The translations under genes and the position numbers were made by a program. This document shows positions 1 through 10,427 of a stretch of DNA of 64,000 nucleotides, piece after piece (the stretch's first letter is position 1; each line of letters begins with the position of its first letter). The notes beneath the pieces are model-generated. The model was not told the origin of the DNA, made no database searches, and saw only the letters and a program-made list of their open reading frames with translations. The stretch comes from Diphasiastrum complanatum (taxonomy: Eukaryota; Streptophyta; Lycopodiopsida; Lycopodiales; Lycopodiaceae), in the NCBI GenBank assembly GCA_029204225.1, contig CM055101.1, positions 6,681,618-6,745,617 of the forward strand. Reading direction: 5' to 3'.

Positions 1-379
1 GTAGGTTCATGTGATCTTTGGATATAACTACTATTGAAGTGGAGCAAGATTGGAGTTCACTCTATATCAAAATAGAGCTAACAATTTTGCAACATGATAT
101 TCTTTGATATTTCACCTTCATTGCAAATGAAATGTTGATATGTAATGACAATTGTTTATAAACGGATGATTGTTTCATTGTTCATTTAGGTTTGCATGAA
201 TATATCCTAATTTTTTTTTCTAGTGCTAAAAATTGTTGTTTTGTTCAAATACATAAAACATATGAAGAAAAAATTAAATTCAAAAACTTGGGAGCAGTAA
301 TTGAAATCATAGACCAAGCATGCTATAAAACATTGATGTTGTATTTGATAGTATTGAGATTGCTAAACTAAAGATTTGT

Positions 380-778
380 GTGAGCAATGATTTGTTGAGA
401 GAAGTATCAGCATGTCCTAGTGCTAAAGAGGCTTGGGAGTCTTTAAAGTCAATCTATGAATCTAGCAACACTTCTAGAGTCCTCATGCTTAGAAATCAGA
501 TTTTGCAAAGCATGAGAAGAAGTGAGGAGAGTGCACATGATTATGTGCTTAGAATTAAGTCTCTAAATAGGGAGTTGGCTTCTATTGGAGAGAAGATTCA
601 TGATGGAGAGCTTGTACAAATTGTTCTCAATGGTCTAGGAGAAGACTTTGCAAATTTGGTCCAAAGTTTTGCCATTCAAGACACTTTGCCAACTACAGAA
701 AAACTTCACAGTGTATTAGTGGCTGAAGAGTGTAGGATGCTCCCCACCAAGGCAAGAATGAGCTCATTGTCTTTGTAG
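380..778 (+). pseudogene. Copia gag (UBN2 type), N-terminally truncated
   Basis: A 132-codon ORF shows the central Copia capsid region. Recognisable pieces are SAKEAWESLKSIYE near residue 14, then MLRNQILQSMRRSE and LNRELASIGEKI. The normal N-terminal part, which carries the tryptophan-rich opening of this family, is missing: the coding similarity starts abruptly around base 370. A TAG at 776 ends the ORF, but the frame continues afterwards into a basic linker and a zinc knuckle, so the stop is probably a disabling mutation. The gag at 4402-4881 is a close relative and keeps a little more N-terminal sequence. The product would be the particle-forming structural protein. Confidence 0.8.
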
Positions 779-1434
779 GATGGAGATGAGAAAGCCAATT
801 TTTCACTCAAGGGCAAAAAGAAGACCAATGGAAAGAAGAAGCATCCAAAGAAGGCCAAAGAAGAGGATGATGCATCAAGCTCAAAGGACAAGTCAGAGCA
901 AAAATACTTCTTTTGTGGAAAGAAGGGGCACCATGCATTCGAATGCTACAAGAGGCTAAGGGCACAAGAGAAGGAGGAGAAACAAGGAAACCTTGCACAT
1001 GAGGAGGAGGAGGATGAAGTAGATGTATTCTTGATTGCATCTACAACCTCACCAACAAGCAATGGCAATTCAAGAGATACATGGTGGATTGATAGTGGGG
1101 CTAGCTCCCAAAGGACTTTTTCTCAACCTTACACTCATTCAATGATGCCAAAATATTTTTCTTTACTGCAAGTGATGAAGAGTGTAGGATAGATGGTGTT
1201 GGTACCATCTCTTTGTATCTAGAATCCTCAATAAGTATGGATCTAGAAAATGTCCTTTATGTACCATCAGTCACCAAGAATATGATAAGTGCTGGTCATC
1301 TCTTGGAAAGTGGTTTGGATGTCCACTTTGAGCATGGTGTTTGTTCCATTTTTAAGAATTATGTTTGCATTGCAAAGGGATTAAACATGGAAGATTGTTT
1401 AAGTTGGAAGCTAGTGTTGCTTTTGAGAGTGTGA
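779..1434 (+). pseudogene. Copia zinc knuckle and aspartic protease remnant
   Basis: Downstream of the gag stop the same frame reads through a lysine-rich linker into a CCHC knuckle (FFCGKKGHHAFEC, about 910-950); the first cysteine position is at the edge of a degenerate stretch. The retropepsin signature WWIDSGASS lies near 1084-1110, with the D-S-G catalytic triplet intact. A frameshift then moves the reading to 1213-1434, where the motif LENVLYVPSVTKNMISAG is typical of the protease to pre-integrase region of plant Copia elements. The reading becomes an acidic, low-complexity stretch after about 1434. It is not a functional polyprotein. Confidence 0.75.
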
Positions 1435-2517
1435 GCTTGGCAAAGGAGGAGATCACTCAAGTGGAGATCTTGGCAAAGTGTGATCTTGCTTGCATTGAGG
1501 AGGAGCATCAAAAGGAGGAAGATCTTGAGGATCAACCTCAAAGCATGAAATCTCCAAGGAGGTCCTCGATGACAAAGGCCGAGTCATCAAATTGCATGCA
1601 AATTTTCCATTCAAGTGTGCATCTTGCAAGGATGGTGAGCATTGGAGAGTCTACTATCTTTGAATACTTGTTGGATAGTATTAGTAGACATGGAGTGACT
1701 TGTTGCTTATCTTTAACATCTATGATGTTTAGTACTCTTTATGACAAGAAATGAAATTAGATGCTTTCAAATCTTCATTTGTTGTTGACAAAGCAATTTC
1801 ATTAGATAACTCTTTTTGTAGTAGTTTGAATAGTGTCATAAAAGATGAAACATCATTTGTATTGGTAATATTTGGGTCCACATGCTTTGAGCATGATCAT
1901 TCCAATGTAAGGACCAAAGATTATCCTATTTCAATGATAGGAATAATGGTAGTAATTTGCTCTTCAAGTAGAGATTGTAAAACTACTTGTTTTCCACCAA
2001 AGAATTTGTCAATGGTGGAAATGTGATCTTTCAAGAGTGGAAGATTTGTAAACTTGAAGAAGCACCTTTGGATCAACACCTTATTCAATTCATTTATGGT
2101 TTGGAGTCAAGTCAAGTGGAGGAGCAAGCTCAAGATCCGAGGACTCCAAGAAGAATCTTGAGTATCAAGATGGAGCCATCAAGGCTCAATCATATGGATC
2201 AAGCAAGGTTGTCTTTGGAAAAATTATGTATGCACTTAATAGTTTTATTGATGTATCTTCAAGTGCACAAACTTCCTTGTAATCCATGGCTTGGAATGAT
2301 GTATAGTTGTTGAAGTGTGCTACATGTAAATAGACACATTTGTGGAACATCTTGTAAGGGATCCTGTTAGAGGTGGTGAAAGGTCCTTCATGGACATCAT
2401 TCTCTATTGGAGTCTCAAAAGTTTCTTGTTTGTAGCTGGATTTTTTAGACACTTCTAAAAGCTTTCATTCATCTATCAAAAGAGTGGTAAATAGATCAAG
2501 CTAAGTTTGAGGAGGAG
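1435..2517 (+). other. Copia internal region without recognisable domains
   Basis: This 1.1-kb stretch occupies the place of integrase, RT and RNase H. ORFs of 91-129 codons overlap in it but show no D-D-E, YVDD or RNase H motif. The first 300 bases encode an acidic Glu/Gln-rich stretch that continues the pre-integrase frame. The purine-rich end (GGAGGAG at 2511-2517) is the likely polypurine tract of the element. Confidence 0.6.
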
Positions 2518-3220
2518 TGTGAAGAATTGCCAAAAATTGGCATAGTTTTATCAAAAACCATATAGTATATATTGTAGATTTTGTACATAAGTGGATTCCA
2601 CACATGTGAGGCCAAGATGCCACATGAAAATCCACTCCTAATGTAGGTTAGGTCAAGTACATAGGGTTGGTCATGTCATTTTGGTAGTGATTCCTAGTTT
2701 ATAGGACCTAAATCCTAGATTTAAGGTGAAAAATTGACCAACTAGCTATTTACCAAGCATGACTCTAGGAAATAGACTAGGGTTTCATTTTAGGGCAAAA
2801 AGGCTGAGTTAAATTCCTTATAACATGCTGGAAATCCACCTAACTTCACAAAAGAAGTCGAATTTGCTATGTATTCCAAGCTCCCATAGTGAGAAGATAG
2901 AATATTTTTGGAGCTCATTGGCAATCTCAAGCTAGTTCACTATGTACATTGAGTTTTTGTGATCCAAATGCAACCAAATAAATTTCTACTTGTTTCTCAG
3001 ATTGAAGGCTGTACTACATCCTATAGTATGCACGTGTGGGCTCGGATTTCAATCTTGATCAATGCTTTTGATTGTTAATGCTTGTTGTTTGTGAAATTGC
3101 CAATCTAGATCAACTCTTTTGTGTCCAAATTTTTGATAGATTGTTAAGGAAGCATCCAATCACTCTTGTGGATCTTTTGTAGATCCATTTATGGTCCTAA
3201 AGTATAGTACTTTCACAACA
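2518..3220 (+). repeat. Copia 3' LTR (TGTGAAGAA family)
   Basis: The LTR begins TGTGAAGAATTGCC immediately after the purine tract and probably ends at TTTCACAACA (3211-3220), giving inverted TGTGAA/TTCACA ends. It is 703 bp long. The start matches the LTR starts at 47137 (+) and 45578 (-). Nothing recognisable was found in 3221-3825. Confidence 0.65.
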
Positions 3221-3825
3221 ATCTCCAACAATTTGACCAGCAGAGTAGCCAAAAATTTATTGGTATGGATGTGTCACGTGTGGTACATCGATGTAAAAAT
3301 CAAAAGCCAAAATTTTGGCTAAGTCCCAAGTTCACGTGGCAACATCGTGTGGCAAAAATGCCCATATATGTAGTTGTACAACAAAGGTAGCTTACACTAG
3401 TTAGAGAGGGCATGGAGATGTACTTGGGTAGTGAGTGATTATTTTGTTGTGCAATAACTAAAATTAGACATGAATTTTTAATAAGCTAAAAAACAATGAT
3501 TGGAATGGCTTGGGGATCACAAAATATTCAATTTGAATGATAATATAAAATTTTGAACTAAATGCAATGTACTGAAGTACCCAAATTGGATTTTTTCTTT
3601 TTCACTTTTTCAGATTTTTGTTTACCTCAAAATCCATCTTTTGTGAAAATCCAAAAATTGAGAGTTTCTCTGAGGTAACTTTTTGCACATTTTTATTATT
3701 TCGAATCCTTTGTATTTTTACTATGAAAATTTTCATGTACTTATGTAGGCTAAATAGAACTACATATATATTTGCAATATTTACATAAACTACTACATAT
3801 TTCAAGTAACTTTCAGATGAATATG

Positions 3826-4096
3826 GGCTAAAAGCATGGTTTGGTGGTACAACATGGACTGTCAAGGACACCACCTCTGCATTTATGTTTATTATTGGAG
3901 GAGAGAGAGTCGGCCCACCACTTACCCCCCAATACTCCAAGAGGGTAGGCTCATCATTACTAGGCCCTTCATTGCATTTACTCGTGGGTAGCATGTATCG
4001 AGCTCCCTCCCAAATCCCCAAAAAGTAAAATGTCTTACCAAAAGGTACAATGAAAAATGGGTTCTTCTTTTGTACCACCAGACCATGCTTTTAGCC
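3826..4096. mobile_element. MITE-like element with 27-bp terminal inverted repeats
   Basis: Bases 3826-3852 and 4070-4096 are inverted repeats of 27 bp with one mismatch; the left arm starts GGCTAAAAGCATGGTTTGG. The whole unit is 271 bp and has no transposase. ORFs across it, on both strands, are open by chance. No clear target site duplication is visible, so the superfamily cannot be named. An inverted duplication of another origin is the alternative. Confidence 0.55.
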
Positions 4097-4159
4097 TACG
4101 ACATTTACAAAGTGTTGAAGAATTTCAAAAGAATGAAGTGAGTAGGAGTATGATTAACT

Positions 4160-4276
4160 TCAACACAATGATATGCTTCTTGGTTTCCAAGGGGAGGCTC
4201 GAACCTGGGACCAAAGAAACTTTGGATGCCAAGCCAACCAACTGAGCCAACCCCGTTGGGTCAACACAATGATATG
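4160..4276. repeat. Perfect 16-bp target site duplications of the SINE
   Basis: TCAACACAATGATATG is present at 4160-4175 and again at 4261-4276 with no mismatch. The lack of divergence suggests that the insertion is recent compared with the decayed elements around it. Confidence 0.9.
4176..4260 (-). mobile_element. 85-bp tRNA-derived SINE
   Basis: On the minus strand the unit carries a Pol III A box (TGGCTCAGTTGG) and a B box (GGTTCGAGCC) at tRNA-like spacing, between GGGG and CCCC arms. It is flanked by perfect 16-bp direct repeats, TCAACACAATGATATG, at 4160-4175 and 4261-4276, the signature of L1-type target-primed reverse transcription. The body is hardly more than the tRNA-like head with a roughly 15-nt tail and no poly(A). 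A retroposed tRNA fragment is the alternative. Confidence 0.85.
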
Positions 4277-4323
4277 GAATAATTCTTGATGTGGATACTT
4301 GGCATGCAAGTGCTTGAGTTTAT

Positions 4324-4390
4324 TAGTTATGCCTCAATATTCTAGTCAAGGCTAGTCATGCCTCAATATTCTACTCAAGGCTAGTCATGT
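4324..4390 (+). repeat. 29-bp tandem repeat, about 2.3 copies
   Basis: A unit of the form TAGTYATGCCTCAATATTCT followed by AGTCAAGGC or ACTCAAGGC is repeated head to tail with a 29-bp period, with a partial third copy. It lies just before the second Copia gag. No function is apparent. Confidence 0.8.
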
Positions 4391-4401
4391 AATTAATAAC
4401 C

Positions 4402-5185
4402 TTGGGAGGACCCAAGCACTCCAAGAATGACATGTGGAGCCATCATGGTATGATTAGATACAAGAAGAAATATAGGCTAGCACTTCATTGCATTAAAATG
4501 AATGTTAGTAATGATCTTTTGAAAGAAGTCTCTTCTTGCATGTCGGCCAAAGAGGCATGGAATTCATTGAAATCTATTTATGAATCCAATAACACTTCTA
4601 GAGCTCTCATGATAAGAAATCAAATTTTGCAAAGCATGAGAAGAAGTGAGAAAAATGCACAAGATTATGTGCTAAAAATCAAGTCTCTCAACAAAGAGTT
4701 AGCCTCTATTGGAGAGAAGATTCAAGATAATGAGATTGTCCAAGTGGTCCTCAATGTTCTAGGTGATGAATTCAGAAATTTGGTCCAAAGCTTTGCCATC
4801 CAAGACACCTTGCCTACAATTGAAAAACTTCCTAGTGTGCTTGTCCACACAAAGAGTAGGATGCACTCCCTGTCACTGTAGGATGAAGATGAGAAAGCAA
4901 ATTTCTCATTCAAAGACAAGAAGAAGACTGATGGATCCAATAAGAATCATTAAAAGGAGGCCAAGGAGGAGGATGCATCATCAATCTCAAAGGGCAAGAA
5001 GAAGATAGACAAAACCAAGTACAAGTGCTTTTTTTGTGGAAAGAAGGGGCACTTTGCATCAGAATGTTTCAAGAAGAATAAAACACAAGAAGACAAACAA
5101 AGCGACATTGCACATCAAGAGGAGGAGGATGAAGACAAATCATCTTTAATGGCATCCAACTCAATACCATCATCCAAATCCAACG
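4402..5185 (+). pseudogene. Second Copia gag with zinc knuckle, cut by element A
   Basis: The 159-codon ORF 4402-4881 matches the gag at 380-778 almost residue for residue (for example SAKEAWNSLKSIYES and MIRNQILQSMRRSE). It keeps the preceding YRLALHCIKMNVS segment, which is missing there. A TAG at 4879 interrupts it, and the frame continues to a complete CX2CX4HX4C knuckle, CFFCGKKGHFASEC, around 5030-5070. The reading ends abruptly at 5185 where the LTR of element A begins. The protease half is not found beyond the insertion. Confidence 0.8.
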
Positions 5186-5620
5186 TGTAGCAAGATCGAA
5201 TAGTATACAATACAATGTGAAGTAACACAATACACAAAACCACACAAGGGAGAACACTCGGAGAGAAAAGATAGACATGTATTGCAAATGAGGTTCTTCT
5301 TCAAAATGGACTCTTCCACTCCTATATATACTTTGAGTGGTTATCACTTACAAAAAGGCACTATGGGACAAGTAGGCCACATAGGCTTAACTTAACTTTT
5401 AATTACATAGGTGCCATGGGACAAACCATCAATGGACCATAAACACCTAAACTAACTTAGACTAACTTAAGTTTCAATGTTCTAGACCTAGGCTTAGAAC
5501 TAAATAACCTTAAGCCGTTACAACATGGCATGAAGGCCTAAACTTGACTAATCCAGTTCTAGGCTTAGGTTTGTATCCTTTTTAGGATGGCTCGAATATT
5601 CCTTGGAATATCAACCTACA
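5186..5620 (-). repeat. 3' LTR of element A
   Basis: The 435-bp LTR has inverted TGTAG...CTACA ends (plus strand starts TGTAGCAAGATCG and ends ATCAACCTACA). On the minus strand a purine-rich GACGAAGGGAATAA precedes its start, as a polypurine tract should. It abuts Copia gag sequence at 5185. No second copy was seen in the window, so no LTR pair can be compared. Confidence 0.65.
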
Positions 5621-6756
5621 TTATTCCCTTCGTCAAAAGATTGGCGGTCCCACGCCAATTGTTGTTGCCTATTGTCTTGCCTGGTCTTCCCGTAGCTCTG
5701 CATTGATGGTGACCTGGATTTTATGAACTTCTCTGCCAATTTGTTCCATTCTCTCAAATCGAATTTTGTCCAAAAATGGTTCCGATAGTAATCAAGCATG
5801 TTTTGTAGAAACTCATACTCATACCACCATTCAACCATGTCAACATGAAGTTTGTTGGTGATTTTTGCCCAATAGTAAAGCCTTGCCACATTGATATGAT
5901 CCGTGGGTGTGCTTAGGGGATTATTTAGATCCAAGTCTATTGGTGGAAGATCTCTATCCCAGAAACAATTCAAAGTAGAAAGGAATGATATTAGGCCACA
6001 GTTATCTGCAAAGTACCTAACCTGGCGATCCGGATTTGTATGATATCTCCGGTAGAAGTAGCTGCAATTGGCTGTTGGATCATCGGTCTCGACTTCTTTA
6101 GGTAGAATTGGCCAATAGATTTTATTAGGAGCCCTTTCTGCTGCAAATTCTTCCCTGCACCTTATGGGATAATACATTGAATTGACGCGCGTGTAAGTTG
6201 GTGCCGCGATATATCTCTCGAAAGCATGTGCATTTTCCAACGTCATAATACATTGCCACTAAGGTTCCGGCTCCAATGCTAACACTTTATGCTTGTGAGA
6301 TTTATAGATCGTGAAATCGGGAAGAGTGTACCCGCCTTTGTCCTCCCAACTTGGATATGCTTTGTTAAACTCCTCTGACATGGCTAGGATTCTTCGGCGT
6401 GATTCTATGTCGTACTTGTGCACTTGTGGTAAGTGTGGGTGGTGGAGGGTTAGGTATGGTTGTGAAAAGTTCACGGAGGAGTGTTGGGTATTTTTAGAGT
6501 AGATAAGCAGTGGATGGTGAATAAGGGTGAGTGTCGAGGTGGTGAGGTAGTTAATCATGTGGTGGTGAGAGTGGTGTGTCATCGGGTGGGGGTGTTGAGG
6601 CTTGATAGGTGGTGTCATGTTGAGTGGCAATGGGTTTAGGCTCTTCAGCTGAGATGCCTCATTCATGGTTCGTGGTAGTACCCCCTTGCATGCTTGGAGG
6701 TTCCACCATTGCGAAGTGATCCCTGGATTATCCCATTGTTGTCTTGTGTAGCACAA
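5611..6756 (-). CDS. Element A ORF2, unknown protein (one in-frame stop)
   Basis: Two ORFs, 6756-6259 and 6246-5611, lie in the same frame separated by a single TAG and read as one protein of about 380 residues. The first part is rich in Pro, His and Thr. From KYDIESRRRILAMSEEF onward it looks globular and rich in Trp and Tyr, with NVARLYYWAKITNK and MVEWWYEYEFLQNMLDYY near the C-terminus. I do not recognise a domain. Element B encodes a homologue (55070-54350) that shares the pattern GG(Y/W), YIAAP/YVASP, WPIL, WD...LP and ARLYY. An accessory or env-position protein is possible, but no membrane segment is evident. Its conservation in two divergent copies suggests that it was once under selection. 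Confidence 0.6.
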
Positions 6757-7200
6757 AGGTCCAGGACCATCATTTTTTACATCCTATTGTCTATGGTTTT
6801 TGGCATGTTTCTTCACACTTTGTGTGTAATGCTGATAGCTGTTGGCGTAATGTTTTTAGCTGTCCTTCTAGCTCCTTGATTCATGTGTTGAGAGTGGTTT
6901 GATTGGCTAGAGTGGCTTGCTACAATTGTTGTGCTTCATGGTCCGTGGTAGTACCCCTTGTGTGCTTTGAGGTTCCACCATTGCGGAGTGATCCATAGAT
7001 TATCTCGTTGCTATCCTGTGTAGAGCAAAGGTCCAGAACCATCATTTTTTACATCCTGTTGACTATGGTTTTTGGCGTGTTTCTTCACACTTTGTATGTA
7101 ATGCTGATAACCATTGGCATAATGTTTTTAGCTGTCCTTGTAGCTCCTTGATTCATGTGTTGAGAGCGGTTTGATTGGCTAGAGTGGCCTGCTACAATTT
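6667..7200 (-). repeat. Tandem duplication of about 270 bp inside element A
   Basis: Bases about 6667-6920 and 6938-7199 are direct repeats, both running from GTGGTAGTACCCC to GCTACAATT, with scattered substitutions. The stretch lies between the coiled coil and ORF2. Neither copy has a long ORF on the minus strand, so the duplication probably interrupted a longer reading frame. Confidence 0.85.
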
Positions 7201-7363
7201 TCTGGTTTGCCATCAGTACCTAGGTTAACTTTTGATATGAAGCGACAGCTATTACAGTGCCCTCCAAAATTAGCGGTGCTTGGAACTGGTTAAAATCAAT
7301 CTATTAAATATTGTCCATCATAGCAGCCCGTAAGTTTCTGTGACTTTGTCGTTCACCCTCTAA

Positions 7364-8150
7364 CTATGTTTCCAAGGTCTTGATGAGATCATCTATGCGT
7401 TGTAAGCATGTATGAACATCCCTATTTGTTTGGTGCAGCTCTTTGAGATCAGCCATGAGTTTTCTTTCTTTGTTTTTGAATTGAGTGGCCTCTTGTTTTA
7501 ATTCCGTGGAATAAATTTGCCATTCTTGTACCTTGTTTATCAACTGCACATTTTTCTCTTGAGAGAAGTTGCACCAATTTTGATACTCATTGATTGAAGT
7601 GTAGATGTAATGCATGGCATCATTTTGAGCGTTGATGGACCTTCGCACATTTTTTGGAAGATACTGCCATTCTCCAATAGGAGGATATTGTTGAGAGGTG
7701 GATGTGTAGGATCGTGGGGGACACTTGTTGTGTGTTTTGATACCATGTGGTGTATTGTTCTTGATGGACGGATTGCATAGATGGAGGTTGTGATGCTTGA
7801 GTGATGGTGATAGGGATTGGAGATGTGTCGGCAGTGGCAGTCGGAAAAGTGGAAAGTATTCTGGAAGTGGTGGCAGTAGCGATAGTGGTGGGTGTAGGAA
7901 ATGGTGTGTGATAGCAAGTGGCGTGTTTAATAGTGAAAGTGAGAATTCTTCAATGTTGAAGGATGCATCAAAGACATTTGGAAAATGCATCGGAGATTGA
8001 ACAGAGGTGGTTATGATTGGTGCGGTGGGGAGTGGGAGCGTGATTGTGGAGACAATAGGGGGTGTAGTGGTGAGAGTGAGTGTGATAGTGATGGTTGAAG
8101 TGATGGGAATTGATGAGATGTTGGTGGGTCACTACGAACGCGACACAGGT
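7364..8150 (-). pseudogene. Element A Pro/Thr-rich linker and coiled-coil region
   Basis: The 208-codon ORF 7990-7364 begins with a Pro/Leu/His-rich low-complexity segment. It ends in a long Glu/Lys/Gln-rich helix with heptad-like spacing (for example QEKNVQLINKVQEWQIYSTE, then ERKLMADLKELHQTN). Upstream, in another frame, lies a Thr/Ile/Pro-rich linker that continues toward the protease. Element B has a comparable helix at 55470-55330, so the protease-linker-coiled-coil order is shared. It probably serves for multimerisation. It is too degenerate to be functional. Confidence 0.5.
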
Positions 8151-8339
8151 GAGACACCAGGTTCAGCCTCTATCTCCTTTGTTTTAAAATGTGTTTATGA
8201 CTTGTACTAGTATCAGAGATTTCCCCCCACTCCGTAGAGGGTATGGGTGCTCATTCAGATTGAGGTATCTCAAGGTATCCATCCACTATTGTCCGTTCTT
8301 TCCCTCTTCTAAACACTAGAACACCGGCTGGTATGTCTA

Positions 8340-8801
8340 CGATGCAATTGCTCAATCGCAACCAAGGCCTTCCTAGCAGCATTGAGTATCCTCGACATTC
8401 TTCATACATTCGCATGACATAGAAATCCACAAGGATCGATGTCCTTCCTACTACAGTGATGGGGGTATCTTGTGATTCTCCTCAGGCATAATTATCGCAT
8501 TGTTAGCTGATTTTAGGGTAGTGAGAATGGCTAGGACGAGCATAAAGCCCAAACAATCGACTTTCTCTAAACCGAGGATATTAACGGGAGATCCTGCATC
8601 TACAATAGCTCCAAAAACCATTAATCCATCAATCATGACATCCACTTTGGGACAATGTCGATCCGTCACATTGGCATCTAGCTCTCCTATCGTGGGTGGT
8701 TCTCTATACAAGGTTACAGGAGAACAGATCAGTGGTTTAACTTTTTTCTTTATTGTAGGTGATATGTGTATTAACTGCCACAACCCAACTTCTATGCTCA
8801 T
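8340..8801 (-). pseudogene. Element A retropepsin-like protease
   Basis: The minus-strand ORF 8801-8451 contains AIVDAGSPVNILG, the active-site D-x-G-S form of a retropepsin, preceded by the usual hydrophobic strand. The chain continues past a frame break to SMLLGRPWLRLSNC around 8390-8340, the C-terminal LLGRPWL signature seen in plant Gypsy proteases. Element B carries the same pair of motifs. What would normally follow in a Gypsy polyprotein is RT; here a low-complexity linker follows instead. Confidence 0.7.
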
Positions 8802-9379
8802 GTTAGCCAGGTTTTCCAGTAAGTCTTGTAATCTTATGGTCTTCTTTAGATCAATCTGTCATCTAGGTCGTTGTGTCTTGAATTTTACTGCTTTTGCGGC
8901 TAACCAATTGTTGTAAGTTCTAGTTTCTAGTAATTTCATAATGGGGTTCTTTCCTTCTAGCTCAAGTACTTGTCTTGTTTCATGTTCCTCTAGATCTTGC
9001 TTCTTCTATGAGGGGTAGAAGACTTGGCGGGTGTGGATTCCAATAAAGTAGTCTTCTTAATGCTATGTATGGGTTCATTAGCCGTTCTAGGATTCTCTAT
9101 TGGCATTGCAATAGGTATTTGAGTCTTTGTTCCACTATGAGTTACTACCATCACTCCTTTCAATTCCTCAAGCAAAAGAGTTTCTAGTTCTATGAAGTTT
9201 ATTGGCAGTTGACTATCTTCAACTTTTGTCTTGCTTTTTTCTGACGATGTGTATTTTCAATCTTTCTGTAAGAACTGTACTATTCTAGAAGGTCTTGTCT
9301 GTTCTATATTCGAAGGTCGATGATTGATAGTTACCGGGATTCTATTCTCTTAATTTAATATTTTACGTCTACTAGAATA

Positions 9380-9830
9380 TATGTCTTCCAGGTGTCCACT
9401 ATGTTTGTAGTATCCACATATGATATTAGGGTGATTCTCTTGGCAATGCCAACATACCAATGGAGGGGGTAGGTTGTCACTACGCCTCTGTCCTATGAGG
9501 TTCTGTTGTCTTTTCAAAAAGTTACATCAGATGAATATTTTCGTTCATCATGTCCATATAGCTTTTCAACATAGCTTTTGTGTCATCTATTCCCAAATTA
9601 GAGCCCGTACTTTGTACCCCTCTACATATTGGAGGGTTTCTTGGGGTTATAATTAGACAAGTTTGGTGCTTGTTCATTGTGCTCTGGTAATAGTTCTGGC
9701 CGCCATTTGGTCCGTCTTGTTATGCTCACCCTGAGCTTCTTCTAAGGTAAAGTTCTGGTGATATGTGTCGAAAATAGGTGAGTAACAATATTGTGCATAA
9801 TTGAATCATTTGGCTTAAGCTGCTGGCAGT
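9380..9830 (-). pseudogene. Element A gag C-terminal part with zinc knuckles
   Basis: The minus strand reads, with several frame breaks, a C-terminal gag segment followed by knuckle-like motifs: CWHCQENHPNIIC and, directly after it, CGYYKHSGHLED, in which the cysteines of the second are partly lost. The layout resembles the gag of element B, with repeated knuckles. The capsid half would lie above 9830 but is replaced by the CT tract that begins at 9901. Confidence 0.5.
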
Positions 9831-9898
9831 TGTTGTGACAGGAGGAATTCCACAAGTGTGCGTACCTTTGATCAGAAAAACGTCAAAGTTTGATCGTG

Positions 9899-10029
<131 letters not shown>

Positions 10030-10259
10030 CCTCCCTCTATCTCTCTCTTTGTTGTATGGAAGTTAACTACAGGTGATCTGAAGAGAGGTCCGAGTGTGAG
10101 TGCTTGTTTGGTTGGACTTTTTGTGTTGGTCATCTGAAAGCAAGCCTAATTGCCTCAACATAATTTAATAGTCAACTTTATCGAGTGCAAAGGTCACCAA
10201 AAAAACCATTTCCAAATACATTAGGCTCCCTCACAATTATGATAATCTAAAATTTTGGG

Positions 10260-10427
<168 letters not shown>

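Larger units (their letters stand above)
1..3220 (+). mobile_element. Copia LTR element, 5' truncated by the window, without integrase or RT
   Basis: The order is gag, zinc knuckle, protease, about 1.1 kb without recognisable domains, purine tract and 3' LTR. A Copia element should carry integrase, reverse transcriptase and RNase H between protease and LTR. None can be seen between 1434 and 2517, so this copy is internally deleted or belongs to a non-autonomous subfamily. A purine tract (GAGGAG) directly precedes the LTR. The LTR family, beginning TGTGAAGAA, recurs at 47137-47868 (+), 44764-45578 (-) and 52021-52272 (-). Bases 1-379 show no domain; the 5' LTR lies outside the window or is lost. 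Confidence 0.8.
5186..9830 (-). mobile_element. Element A: LTR retrotransposon with gag, protease and an unknown ORF2; no RT or integrase
   Basis: Read on the minus strand the order is gag C-terminus and zinc knuckles (about 9800-9400), retropepsin (8801-8340), Pro/Thr/Ser-rich linker and coiled coil (8150-7364), a tandemly duplicated stretch (7200-6667), ORF2 (6756-5611), purine tract, and 3' LTR (5620-5186). No RT, RNase H or integrase motif is visible anywhere. Element B at 53548-60215 has the same order and a homologous ORF2, so this is a family architecture and not one accidental deletion. The 5' side, including most of gag, is lost near the CT tract at 9901. Confidence 0.7.

Noticed and set aside
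3602-4078. 158-codon minus-strand ORF
   Set aside because: It spans the inverted-repeat element and has no recognisable domain; likely open by chance.
4176-4260. Functional tRNA gene
   Set aside because: Boxes are present but arms do not give a normal cloverleaf, and target duplications show a retroposed copy.
7797-8210. Gly/Ser/Val-rich plus-strand ORFs
   Set aside because: Shadows of the Pro/Thr-rich linker of element A on the other strand.
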